Source: Dendrocalamus latiflorus
Lineage: Eukaryota; Streptophyta; Magnoliopsida; Poales; Poaceae
Direction: 5' to 3'
Assembly (NCBI GenBank): GCA_017311315.1
Contig: CM029646.1
Span: 3,875,738 to 3,939,737, forward strand
Length of the DNA stretch: 64,000 nucleotides
Below, piece by piece: positions 37,694 to 49,473 of this stretch. The notes under the pieces were generated by a model, which worked only from the letters and a program-made list of their open reading frames with translations, was not told where the DNA came from and searched no databases. The translations under genes were made by a program, and so were the position numbers. Position 1 is the first letter of the stretch. Every line of letters starts with the position of its first letter.

Positions 37694-38209
37694 TCGGTTG
37701 ACACGGTAGTATTATTTACCCTTGACTAGTATCATATTTATTTTTAGTCCTAGAATCCAGAAAATTGCCTTACAAAAATACCATCATATACCTAGACCTT
37801 TAAGACTAGATTTATTATTAGTTTTGCATTACCAAGTTTTAATTCATGTGCTAAATTGTTCTTAGTTGCCATCGCATAGCGTATCTCAAACCGAAACCAT
37901 AAAAATAAAAAAAAAACCCTATTGCTGCCATCAATTTTGCCAAGCCTCCCTAGATTTTCGCCACCACCATCTTTTATTTTTTTTTCATCGCCCCATAAAT
38001 ACATCTGTTCAAACATCACAGTCACGTTCCTGCCTTTATCCTAACCCAAAGTCTTCTATTCACAATCCATCTGCTGCCGCACTGCCCGCAACAACAAAAA
38101 AAATACAGCTGCTCTGTTCCGTGGCTTCTCTCTCTGCGCCAGTTGTGGGCCCCGCCAAATTATATCGTGTCGTGGATGTTTCGGAGGAACGGGGCTTCCC
38201 TATCCCCTC

Positions 38210-38490
38210 TCCCTGTTCTCTCAATCTAAATCACTCACATTTTATTCAATGGCTAGTTTTATTTCACTATTTACCCATCCATTATAAACAATAAAAAAAT
38301 ACAGAAAAAATAAAATTTATTTTTTATTATATTTTTTTACAGAAAAAAATAAAATTACAATTTCTGTAAAAAAATATAATAAAAAATAAATTTTTTCTGT
38401 ATTTTTTATTATTTATGATGGATAGGAAAATGATGAAAATATAAAAAACTAATTATTGGATGAGATTTTGAGTGGTTTAAATTGAGAGAA
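38210..38490. repeat. Large inverted repeat
   Basis: Two arms of about 130 bp face each other around 38350. The inner arms match closely (ACAGAAAAAATAAAATTTAT and its inverse). The outer arms (TCTCAATCTAAATCACTC and GAGTGGTTTAAATTGAGAG) are more diverged. It could be a foldback element or fold into a hairpin in the leader RNA. Confidence 0.75.
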
Positions 38491-38584
38491 TAGGAAGGGG
38501 AATAGAAAGAGAAATAGAGGGATAGAAGAAGCCACATTCGTTTCGGAGTGCCCATCCTGTTGTGCAATTTTCTTAACGCTTTGA

Positions 38585-38764
38585 TCAAAACAGGCAAGCC
38601 GCACCAGTCTACTCACATTTATAGCAATTCGTCCTTGCCATCTCTGCAAGTGGCCGCACCAGTCTACTCATATTTATAGCGATTCGTCCTTGCCATCTCT
38701 GCAAGTGGCAGCACCAGTCTACTCATATTTATAGCGATTCGTCCTTGCCCATCTCTGCAAGTGG
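38585..38764. repeat. 56-bp tandem repeat, three copies
   Basis: Units read GCACCAGTCTACTCATATTT onward to CCATCTCTGCAAGTGG, with few changes among copies. Confidence 0.9.
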
Positions 38765-39417
38765 GTCGGCCCTGTAGCTCCCACATACTTTCCACTGCTG
38801 CTTCACTGTTCTCTAGTCAACCAAGGCTATCCGAGAGTATTAAAAAAGAGAGACCAGAGAGAGGCGGTGCTGTTGCTTCTGAAGCGTGTGCTGACTTGTG
38901 CTTTCGCCAGAGAGAAGCTGCTGCAAATCGTTTATTTATCTATTCCCTCCAGCAGGCCCACGTGAGAATGCCTTCCTTGCTGTACTTTTGCACCAAGTTC
39001 AAGATAGTTGACTCTTTCCTTCATCATAAATAAAAAAAATATAGAAAAAAATATATATCCTAACCGAGAGCATAAAAAAAAGAGGATCGGTTAAAAAAAG
39101 AACCAGTTAAAAAAAGAAAAAAAGAGAAGTGAAAAAAAAACAAAAAAAGATATGTTCCCGTCTGTGATTTTTAGAGGGAGGATAATTCAAATTTTCGTAT
39201 AGTTTCTTGGCACTACTTTGTATGTGCTCGGCCATATCTACTTAGTGCATATACTCAGTTAGTGCATGGTGCTTATATCCACTTTGTTACACATCCTATT
39301 TTGCTATCTTTATTCCATCCAGTGACGGCAACTTAGGGCATTGTTAACTTTTGGATTATTATTTGATTTTGCATTAACTGAGTTACATATCTATTACTCC
39401 TTGCTACATATAGGCTG

Positions 39418-39676
39418 CGATCATTGTGGCTGATGCTACAGTGGTGGAGGCTTATTTGGCACTATTCATAAGTTTCGTCTTTTTCTGAAATTTTGACTTT
39501 TTGTTGAGTTTTTTTGCCGGTTCTTTTTTTTCCCGTATTCGTTTGTATTATACGTAATGGGCTAACATATTTTTTTATTTTTAAATTTTTTAAAATTTAA
39601 TTATGCAAAATAAGTCTCTGTCAGCTACAATGCTTTTTTCAGCCATAAGCCACGAGCTTTTCAGCCATGTTGATCA
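39418..39676. mobile_element. MITE with GATC-type ends, copy C
   Basis: It starts GATCATTGTGGCTGA and ends TCAGCCATGTTGATCA, good inverted termini. Same family as copies A and B. It lies in the gypsy leader, just before gag. Confidence 0.75.
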
Positions 39677-39959
39677 CAACCATATTCCTCCAAGCTCTAC
39701 ATATAAGCCATTATTATAACAGTGCTTATGCAATTAAATTCGCTTGATCTATCATATTGTGTTGTCTACCAACACCAAAGTGCGTTCAGCTCTTCAATCC
39801 CAACAATGACGCATAAGAACTTCGGTTGGTAAGAGAAGGCGAGGATGAGTGATTCCATATAAATTCCACATATTCTTTGCTTTTTTTTTGCAATACTAAC
39901 AATGGCAGAATATTCAACATTTCGTTCCTCATGGTACGACTCTTGATATTTGTATTTTC

Positions 39960-41530
39960 CATTCAATGGAAGTACAGATCTGGATGAGTTTCTCAAATAG
40001 GTGGGACAACTCGAATATGACCTCAAGTTTCAGAAGCTGTCTGAAGCCAAGAAAGTGACATAAGCCACCATGGAGTTTGAAAAATATTCATACACTTGGT
40101 GGAAGCGATATCCTAAGAAGCAATATGTCACTACTTGGGAAGAATTGAAGCGGGTTATGAGAAATGAGTTTGTACCATATGAGTATGAGCTAGAGTTACT
40201 TCATCATATGAAGAGCATTCGTCAAGGATGTCGATCTATCCAATCTTATTATGATGAGCTGGATTATGCTATGTATCGTGCCAATATCATAGAGGCATGT
40301 GCAAAGAGAGCTTACTTCAAAAGAGGTTTGAATTCTGATATCGCTGCTACTGTTCGTTTGAAATATGATGGTAGTGTGCAGGATCTTGTGCATTATGCTA
40401 TAGAGCAGGAGAAGAAAATTAAAGAGAGGCGTACACGAAGTTTCAACCTGAGTCCACAGTTCAGTTCGCGTACCTTTACTAGTGTGTCACATGACAAGAC
40501 GACCGAGCATGGGACTTTCCCTTCGGTCAAGAAGCCATTTAGTGCTACCCCATTGCTACATGAGGAGATCATGGTTGATGGTAATTGTGCCATTGCTGAC
40601 CAACAATCTATAAAAGATGAGATACTTTAAAACCCATGTAAGGATGAGAGCCACATAGTCAAATTGAGTGGGAGTGATAAAAAGAGTGAGTTGTGTGATT
40701 CCACAATACGTGAGGTTGAGAGCATTCAAATTGAGAGTGAAAGATATACACAAAAAGAAAATAGAGAACTAGATGATAGACAAAGTGAGGTTGATTATAA
40801 AACTAACATATTAATATCTACTTCTAGTATTGTTTCTCACATTGTGCAAGTTGACATTAAAGAAGAAGAGCCGAATGTTCCACAACCGATACCACTAGAG
40901 AAAACCGATGAGAAGATAACCATAGTTGAAGATGAAGTACTTGCTGCCCCGTTGTTACATCATGATGAATTGATACCTACAACACCTACATCAACTGAAG
41001 AGAATGATAAAGGTAACCATATTTGTGCAAAATTTAATGGGGAAAAGGTGACTAATTGTGAGAACTCATGCGTTCAATAAAAAATTTCATGTTCTGAAAT
41101 TTCATGTGTCAATTTACATAATGTGGAATTAATTACTCATAAGGAAGTTCTTACTCGAATATTTCTTAGTAATTCTTTGTATTATATCATGTTTGATGAT
41201 CCTAAAAAGCTATCTATTGTGATTCAGAATGTTGCTGAAATTTCATGGTTAAAATCACTAGTTAGTACCTATGACTACACCTATAAGTTCAATTTGATTG
41301 GAAATTATGGTGTAGATAACAAGTTCTATGTTTGTCGAATATGCATTACATGTGATGAGCTTGCTGAATTAAAATTGCTTGGTTTGGATAAACAATCTTT
41401 TATACCATGTCAAGATCACAATGAGATGAGTTCAATTGTTAGCACTTGCTATTTAGAAAGATTTCTTAAGTCTACTTGTTCATTCTTTGCTGGACAATCA
41501 TGTATAAATAATCAGAGTAGTGCAGTTTAA
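39960..41530 (+). pseudogene. gypsy gag with C-terminal extension, decayed
   Basis: The gag core reads FNGSTDLDEFLK, WVGQLEYDL-like sequence broken by stops, then MEFEKYSYTWWKRYP, TWEELKRVMRNEFVP and SIQSYYDELDYAMYRANI (40070-40330), the Ty3 gag capsid family. A basic region follows (KKIKERRTRSFNL). In the same frame, after TAA at 40628-40630, lies an acidic stretch (IKEEEPNVPQPIPLE). After TAA at 41078-41080 comes a third part with FYVCRICITCDELAEL. I do not recognise this last part. No zinc knuckle of CX2CX4HX4C form is clear. Since all three parts share one frame, they probably formed a single long protein once. Confidence 0.75.
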
Positions 41531-41640
41531 GAATGAAAAATACTAAAAATTTTCTCCCCTATATTTGAACAACTTGAACGGGTTTTGTCTTTTGATATCT
41601 TGCCTATGTTCTTAGAAAAGTCGAGGACGACTTTTTTCAT

Positions 41641-41651
41641 GGGAGGGAGAA
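41641..41651 (+). other. gypsy polypurine tract
   Basis: GGGAGGGAGAA directly precedes the TG of the 3' LTR. It would prime plus-strand DNA synthesis. Confidence 0.8.
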
Positions 41652-42761
41652 TGATGTGCATGACAATATTCCAATATATATATATATATATATCTTATGG
41701 CTATGGTTGTACTAAATACTTTGTGCAAAATAATAAGAATGACACAATAATTGATTCATACATATACTATGCATATGTGTTATTCTTTTTGTTGACCATA
41801 CCTTCAGATGTACAAGATGTGCTAAACAGGAAAAGTGTGAACGATAGATACATATATCGTGCATATACATTGTATTCTTTGTTTAGTACAATTTCAGGCT
41901 ATCAAAAGCCGAGGACGGCTTTTCTTGAAGAAGGGGAGGATGACACAGATACACTCATGTCTTGCACTTCTCAGTTAAATATATTATTTAACTGGAAGGA
42001 ATTATTGAGCCGCATTAAATATTATCAGGTGAGCTCTAATTTAATTGGGTCTTTAATTATTATATTTCGAGATACAGAGTTACTACTATTTTATTTAATT
42101 ATATACAGGCATATACTCGATCTGTACAAGTTTAAAGTGAAGACGCGTTTAGAAGGTCTCGTCGACACTAGTGCATCATCCATCACTTCGAGTATACAAG
42201 ATGATGAGGACATCATGACTGGATCAATTACACCAGCACGAGCTAAAAAGATTAATCGACAGGTGAACTCACTCTTAGTTGAATTTGGTTTTAATTTATA
42301 TGAAAACAATATACTACCTGATAGTTGTTATTTCATTATCCTTAGGTTTGAACAGAAAAAAGTATTAAATGAGAATAACGAAGTTAGAAATAGAAAGCAA
42401 CCAAAAGTGCTACACGCTGGGGAAAAAAAGGCCAAAGCCAACATGTATGCATGATGTCATCCCTCAAGAAGTCAATGGAAGAAAAATAGAGAAGAGGAGG
42501 TGACGTGAGGCCTAGACATTGATGGATGCTGGCCTAGGATAAAAAAAATTTGACCAATTCGGTTTGGTGTTGGCAAAGGAAAGCTAAAAGATAAATTCTT
42601 TTTCGGGTAGACGGGATCACGAGCGTATGGTTGGCGCAAGTTGCTATTCTAACAGTGGTTGATATTCTAACAGTGGTTGGCGCCATCGATTTGTCAGGTT
42701 GCACGGATCCAGCTATCTTCATCGATCCTACACCGTGAAGATCGGGCAATCCCCCGCATCA
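41652..42761 (+). repeat. gypsy 3' LTR, 1,110 bp
   Basis: Matches the 5' LTR apart from its insertions. A reading frame open from before the LTR to about 42454 includes RTAFLEEGEDD and ITPARAKKINRQVNSLL. This resembles the C-terminal tail of gypsy Pol (PITRSRAKKL-type), so the LTR appears to carry old pol-tail sequence. Confidence 0.85.
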
Positions 42762-43150
42762 TCAATCCATCATCAAAGCACCTACACATCAAAGATAAAG
42801 CAGTCGATCCAGGCACAAATAATATGCACTTGACTCTCAATTAGCAAAACATATGAATAGACACACCATGACTAACACTACATGAACACCTCCATGACTC
42901 ACAACCAAAATCAGAACCAACTCATAACTGGACAGAGGGTCGGTCTGACCATAGCTAGCAAGCCAATCAGACTACCAGGTAGCACCGATCAGACTGCCAA
43001 GCAATGTTGATCTGACTGCAACCCCTCAACGGTCAGACCACCATTCTAAGTTGATCTAACTGGTGCTACAGAGAGCACAGGTCAACACTACAAATTCTCA
43101 ACAAATTCAAACTCAATTGACAAACACAAACCACAAGTAATATCAAATAC
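42762..43150 (-). mobile_element. copia 5' LTR, outer part
   Basis: Continuation of the copia LTR cut by the gypsy element. It carries repeated TCAGAC/GGTCTGACC words. The exact outer end could not be fixed. Confidence 0.45.
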
Positions 43151-43271
43151 CCATCTCCCCTCTCTCCTATATCTCTTGCATCTCCCTCTTGCACCTTGCC
43201 TCTACCCGCTCTTCTGCTCTATTCCGAGAGCCTTCGCCCCCCCCCCCCCGGCGCCTCCACTGCTCATGAAG

Positions 43272-43436
43272 ATGAGGGTGATCCTACACATCTAGGGCAG
43301 CCAATGCGGCAACAAGATCGGTGCCAAGTTTTGGGAGGTGGTCTACGTCAAGCACATCATCGATGCCACTAGCTGCTATGGCTGTGACTCTGACCTCCAG
43401 CTTGAACGTGTCAACGTCTACTACAACGAGCCTCTT
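43272..43436 (+). pseudogene. Beta-tubulin pseudogene, first part
   Basis: The frame reads MRVILHI, a stop, then GSQCGNKIGAKFWEVV and DSDLQLERVNVYYNE, matching the first 57 or so residues of plant beta-tubulin ([20 protein letters not shown]). CAG for Gln has become TAG. The GTP-binding QCGN is still visible. A C tract and a CT-rich leader lie upstream. The gene is cut here by a LINE and resumes at 46415. Confidence 0.9.
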
Positions 43437-46414
43437 TTTTTATAAGGAAAACTTGTTTTCCATTAACCATTGGCTCTAGGCAAATCGCCAGAGACCAGGG
43501 CAGTTACAAAGGCGGGGACTTGGTTCATGAACATCACTGAACCCGAGCAAACAACACTCGCCCCATACAGAGCTAGGCAATCAGCCACTTTGTTGTATGA
43601 TCTTGGACAAGCCCGGATCACACAATGCACAAACGACTCTGCAATGAAGTTTTTGATCTGACGGAACAAACCCCCATCGACACTCCTATCCATCTCTATT
43701 GAGGTCAGGCCTTTCTGCAGATTTGTTGCATCTGTTTCGAGTATAATTCGACTCATTCCCAACTCGGCAACTCGGCGTAGGCTCATCCAAGCTGCCTGTG
43801 CTTCGGCCTGCAAGGGACTCAAAACTCTATCCAGTCTCCCATAGCCCCCTTCCAGGAACTCACCCTTGTTATCTCGCGCAACAAAACCCCATCCGCCCTC
43901 TTGTGTGCTGTCCCTGAAAGATGCATCTATATTGATCTTGTACATGTCCTCCGGAGGGGGTTTCCACTTCAAAGAGCCATTCACTCCCTTTTGGCCCTTT
44001 GATTTTTTGAGTTTGTCAAACTCCTTAACATAATATTCAATCAGTGAACAAATTTCTGGACCCGAGGCTCTTCTTTCTCCTGCATTGACTTTGTTTCTAG
44101 CTGACCACTATCGCCAAAGTAGCACCCAAACCTGCATCTAAGCCCCCGCATCAAGGCTCCAGATTGTCTTCACTGTTTCTTTTGCCGTCCTACAGCTAAC
44201 CAGCCTGGAACGCACCTGCTCCAGACTCATCAACCGCCAGCATTCCTTCGCTTTTTTGCATTTCAGAAAAAGGTGGCCACAGTCCTCATCAGCTCTATTG
44301 CACATCGGGCAAATTGTGTCACGTTGAAAGCCTCTCCGAGCTATGTTTCTCCTAACTGCCAAGCTGTTATGTGCAAAACGCCACACAAATATCCTGACTT
44401 TATTTGGTACTTCAAGCTGCCATATCCTCTTCCAATCAAAGCCAGCATCATCTCCTCGCTCCGTCACAGACCCAGAGGCATCTCTCGCATGCTCATGTTC
44501 CCTCTTCCGCACAGCCACCTTATAAGCTGATTTCACCGAGAAAACCCCTTTTGAATCAAATTGCCATGCTGGACAGTCATCAGAATCTGCATCCGTTTGT
44601 AGAGCTAGTATGGTTTTTGCATCCGCCTCCCAGAAAGTGTCTTTCACCAAAACCTCATCCCAAGAGCCGGTTGCCGGGTTCATGAGCTCGGACACCCGTG
44701 TCAGCACAGAAGCACCTCTGGGGGTTGTTGTTCTGCGAGTCCTTCCAGCCGGAATCCAAGGGTCAGCCCAAATGTCAAGCGAATTACTATTACCTACCCG
44801 CCACACCACTGCCTCTGTAAGCAGTTGAGCTCCTTGCAGAATGCTCCTCCAAGTATATGAGATGCCCTTTCTTGCGGTGCACTGCAAAATGTTATTGTTG
44901 GGGAAATATTTGGCCTTTAGAACTTGACTGCAAAGAGTTTCCGGACATGTTAGGATTCTCCACGCCTGTTGAGCGAGCATGGCTAGGTTGAAAAGATGCA
45001 GATCACGGAATCCCAGGCCCCCCTCCTTCTTTGGTAATGTCAGCTTATCCCAGCTCAACCAATGGATTTTATTCTCTTTGTCATTCTGGCTCCACCACCA
45101 CCGTCCTATCATGGAGTTTAGCTCATCGCAAAGACCTTTCGTCAGATCAAAGCACGACATGGCATATGTTGGAATAGCTTGGGCAACCGCCTTGATTAGT
45201 ACCTCCTTCCCAGCCTTTGATAACAGCTTTTCTTGCCACCCTTGTATTCGCATCCAGATCTTCCTTTTAATATATCCAAAAGCTTTCTTACGTGATTTGC
45301 CAATGGATACAAGGAGCCCTAGGTATTTCTCATTTTTTACTTCCTGTGAAATGCAGAGATCAGTTCGGACATGGTCTTTGTCCGCTTGGCTTGTGTTAGG
45401 GCTGAACAAAACCGATGATTTATCCCTATTGATCACTTGACCTGAAGCTCTCTCATACACATCTAGGATCCTTTGTAATTCTCTAGCATCATCCTTCTGT
45501 GCCCGCATCAAAAATAAGGGAATCATCTGCAAAAAACAAGTGGTTTATTCGTGGCGCCTCTCTACAGACTTTGATCCCCTCGATCTTCCCTTCCTCCTGC
45601 GCTTTCTGTAACATGGCCGACAGCGCCTCAGCACACAGAATGAACAGGTATGGGCTCAGCGGATCTCCTTGTCGAAGCCCCCTTTGTGGGACCACTCTGT
45701 TCGTGTAACTATCATTCACTTTGATTCGGTAGGATACAGTAGTGACGCACTGCATGATACGTTCTACCCATCTTTCATGGAATCCCATCTTCTGCATCAC
45801 TTTCCTCAGGAATTCCCACTCAACCCGGTCATAAGCCTTGCTCATATCAAGTTTTATGGTTGTAACTCCCCTTCTTCCTTGTTTGCGCTGATATAAGTAG
45901 TGGGTGAACTCGTAGGCCAACAGCATATTGTCCGTGATCAACCGACTTGGAACAAAAGCACTTTGTGAAGGTGAGATGATCTCCGACAAAATACCTTTAA
46001 AACGGTTTGCTAGTGCTTTTGAGATGAGTTTGTACGCCACATTGCAAAGACTTATGGGCCTAAGATCCTTCAGTTTCTCCGGTTTACTAATCTTGGGGAT
46101 TAGCACAATCACTGTGTCATTCCAGCCTGTTGGCATTGTTCCCCCATTCAAAACATCCAGCACCTCCTTTTTCACTTTGTCGCCTACCAACGACCAGAAT
46201 TTCTTGTAGAAAATTGCAGGGATACCATCAGCACCAAGAGCTTTCAGATCCCCCATACTTTGCAAAGCCTTCCACACCTCCGCATCCGAGAAAGGCGTAT
46301 TCAGATCCTCATTCATAACATGAGAGATCCGCCTTTGCACACATGCGAGAACCTTCTCCATATGATCTCCTGCAGTTGATATGAAAAGTTGTTGATACTG
46401 ATTAGTAATAAACG
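43437..46414 (-). mobile_element. 5'-truncated L1-type LINE inserted in the tubulin pseudogene
   Basis: An 18-bp target duplication TACTACAACGAGCCTCTT flanks it exactly (43419-43436 and 46415-46432). A T run at 43437-43441 is the poly(A) tail on the minus strand. Reading minus: reverse transcriptase (46361-45489) with GLRQGDPLSPYLFI and FFADDSLIF, then after a frameshift in a T run near 45512 the thumb and zinc-binding part (45532-44138) with CPMCNRADEDCGHLFLKC. After more breaks comes an RNase H domain (43984-43463) with NIDASF, LQAEAQAAW and ETDA catalytic segments. The endonuclease half is missing. The proteins would copy LINE RNA at the target site. Confidence 0.92.
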
Positions 46415-46770
46415 TACTACAACGAGCCTCTTGTGGCCGCTTTGTCCCCCCATGTGGTCCTCATGGCGGTAATTGCTCAATGGCACTGGAAGGCGATAGA
46501 TTTCTTCTCTTCTTCATCTAGTATGTTTGACAGCATGCGGCCACTTCATCACCCGTGTGGTCTTCATGGACCTCAAGCCCGACACCATGGACCCAGTCTG
46601 CTCCGGACCCTACAGCCACATCTTTCACCCCGACAACTTTGTCTTCAACCAGTCTGGCACCGCGAACAACTGGGCCAAGAGGCATTACACTGAGAGCTCC
46701 AAGTTCATCAACTCCACCCCCGACATTGTCCACAAGGAGGCCAAGAACTTCCTCCCTCCTTCTTCTTCCT
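46415..46770 (+). pseudogene. Beta-tubulin pseudogene, second part, with internal duplication
   Basis: After the LINE the tubulin sequence goes on: ASCGRFVP, then PHVVLM, the family's CGRFVPRAVLMDLEP. An unrelated stretch of about 80 bp follows, and then the same segment again in diverged form: CGHFITRVVFMDLKPDTMD, YSHIFHPDNFVFNQSG, NNWAKRHYTESS. It ends near KEAKNF, about residue 123 of the family. So the CGRF..VLMD block is present twice. Frames differ between the parts. Nothing recognisable follows until about 47060. Confidence 0.85.
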
Positions 46771-47059
46771 ATATTGGATCAGATCTACTACATCTGGATC
46801 TGGAAAACAAATCAGAGATCACAGATCTATGTGTGTGTATGTGATATGTCTGTGCAGTAGGGGGGCGGCGTGACTAGTGGTAGGGGCACAAGGCAGCCGA
46901 TGTTCTTGCTTTCATTCCTGTCACCCCGCAAGGCCGCAATACAACGCTCGCTACCCTCCCAGACATCTTCAGCAAGCTCATGGACCTCTGCTCTGGACAT
47001 CATCAAGATGTAGGAACAAGTTGCGGCACAACGACCTGGACTAGCAGCACTTTGATGGA

Positions 47060-48480
47060 GGTATGTTTGACTCCGTGAACTTGTTCCTCCAAAAAAACCA
47101 AGTAATTTTACTCTACGAAGTAGAAGGGTTTTGGTTATGATAATCAGGTGTCATCGAATTGTAGTGCAAAAATTGTGTTCGGGTTGAGCGCTCTAGACGG
47201 TGGGTTCCCTTGCTGGATAGCTCTCGAGGATGGCGAAGCAATTACACTAATGCAGCAACACTACTGGGTTGCACCGCAATAAGGGATATAGGATTCCCTG
47301 ATGGCATCTTGGTATGCTTTAATGTGGTAATGTTCCATTTATCTTGCTAATTGTTTTTGCAATTTTTTGAAATGCCTTTTTGGTCATAAAGATAGAAATT
47401 TTGATACATATAGTACACCGCTTTAGTTAGTGTTGGGAATCATTAGTATAATAAGAGGATGGGCATATTAAGCTATGATGGTTTTTACAGCTTTACTTGG
47501 CATTATACATAACTCTATCGTTTGTATAGCATTGGCATTTTGACATGTTTGTGAATGGAAAATTATTAATGTATTCTACGCAATTGATGTTGAGTATATG
47601 TGTGAAAGGTGGTTGTTTGATCTTTGATAGCTTAATTTGTGATGATGTGAAGCGTGGACATATCTATTCTTTAGAGTACTAACATGAATGGTTAAGATGC
47701 CTAACTCCATCTCTTATTTTCATATTACCAAGTGCACCAAATAAGAAATAGCTCAAGCATTCCTGGCCTTGCCTATGACTTCTTAAAGTATTGCTCCAGA
47801 ACTTCTCCATGCACTCATTCAGTTCCATTAAAGTTTGGAACATATGTATGCTCTCCCTGTAGAGGAGTTGGAGCTCGATTTGGGGCTGACCAATATGGTG
47901 TAGTTATGATCACCCTAAAATCTGTTATTTATGACATATACCAAGGAAGTCCATCAAAGCCACTGGTGCTTGCTCCTGGAGGCTTCTTCAATGCAGCCTG
48001 GTTTACCCAACTTGTTGTCAAAATTAGGCCAAGTCTACTGAATGTAATCACCCACCACATCTACAATTTAGACCCATCTATGCTCACTCCTACCTACCAA
48101 TAAATTGATGCTTGAATTGGAAGCTAAACAAATATGGCAAGCATTGCATGTCACAAGATTGGACACACATCTGATTGAAAAAGATCATGGAATGGCAAGC
48201 ACATTCAACAATTTTCAAGGGATACTGAAATCCACAGGGGCCTCAACGTCACATGGGTTGGGGAGGCTGGATGTGTTTACCGCAGCGGCCACCACTTTGT
48301 CACCGATCCATTCATATGCAACTTTTGGTGAGCTAAGAACCTCTAAAGAATTTTTCTGTATCTACTATTGAATTGGTTATTCTTATGGCTTGGTGATTTT
48401 TAGGTACTTCCATCAGCTCAGGGGATGTCACCAAAGTATTATGACACAGAGAGTTAGTGTGGAGAAAGTATGATCGGTGA
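47060..48480 (+). pseudogene. Heparanase-like (GH79) gene fragment
   Basis: Pieces match plant heparanase-like proteins in order: AKIVFGLSALDG (about 47165-47205), then VGARFGADQYGVVMITLK and SKPLVLAPGGFFNAAWF (47860-48020), VITHHIYNLDP (48045-48080), DTHLIEK and MASTFNNFQGILKS (48160-48230), WVGEAG..YRSGHHFVTDPF after a frame change (48255-48320). An intron follows (GT at about 48327, AG before 48404), then QLRGMSPKYYDTES. Introns are kept, so this is a genomic copy and not a retrocopy. Stops and frameshifts make it non-functional. GH79 enzymes cut cell-wall or glycan chains, but this fragment cannot. Confidence 0.85.
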
Positions 48481-48968
48481 GAACTATGACTTGTTAATGG
48501 TTTTACTACCATACAACATAATGGAATTGATTTGAACATGCTAGGAAGAAGTAATTGTTGAAATATGACTAATGTGCATTTCAAAATGATATAGAAAATA
48601 AAAGACCGATTAGATTTTTTTAGGAAACTATAGATGTGGTATGTGCAACTCCACCTATGTAGTTTTCTACGTAGCCTATCCCAAGTCAAGAAAAAGGAGG
48701 AGAGTTGTGATAGGCTTGGCAAGCCAACGCAAAAATCATGCTATCTTTTCATGGAATGCAACCTAAATAGATGTGGTATGTGCATGTATGATTTCACTTA
48801 ACTAAATTTGTTAATCGTAGAAGTTCAAAATGTATTACACTAGCATATTTGGATTAATTGCATATCTTTGTGTATATCCTCGCAAAAAAAAGGGCATCAA
48901 ATATGTTTTATATACACAAGAAACATATAGAACTATTGTGATTTTGTTAATTTTTTTAGAATTTTATA

Positions 48969-48997
48969 TCCGTAGCAACGCACGCACATTAAACTAG
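48969..48997 (+). other. Helitron-type 3' terminus
   Basis: CCGTAGCAACGCACGCACAT followed by CTAG (48994-48997) and T. It resembles the widespread grass Helitron end with GCAACGCACGG before CTAGT, though the hairpin is partly decayed. It lies downstream of the tubulin and heparanase-like fragments, which share its orientation. Confidence 0.6.
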
Positions 48998-49394
48998 TAT
49001 ATACAGGAAGCTTTTTCATACTCTCGAGAGTACATACTCACACTTCTAATGTACTAATTAAACAAACGTGTTATACTTATTTATCATTTTCGTTATACTT
49101 AAATACTAATTTTAAGATATTCTAATGCGATTTGATTGAAATTTTTTTATCGAAATCCTTTATTTTTGCTATATACCTATTTTCCATATATAAAAGGGGC
49201 ATATACACAAATTATGTTATAAAAAGTGAATTTTTATGAAAGTTTTTTGTAGAACTCACTTTGGAGTATCTTATAATCATTATTAGAATATACTTAAAAT
49301 GATAAAGAGGTATAGCAACATCATTTAAACGGTATATAAGAAATAAGAGTACGTAATCCTAGAAGTGTGAAATCATTCTCTCTCTATGTGTATG

Positions 49395-49473
<79 letters not shown>

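Larger units (their letters stand above)
37694..39417 (+). other. gypsy leader region
   Basis: Non-coding leader between primer site and gag. It holds a large inverted repeat (38210-38490), a 56-bp tandem repeat (38585-38764) and A-rich tracts near 39035-39150. No protein was recognised. Confidence 0.6.
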
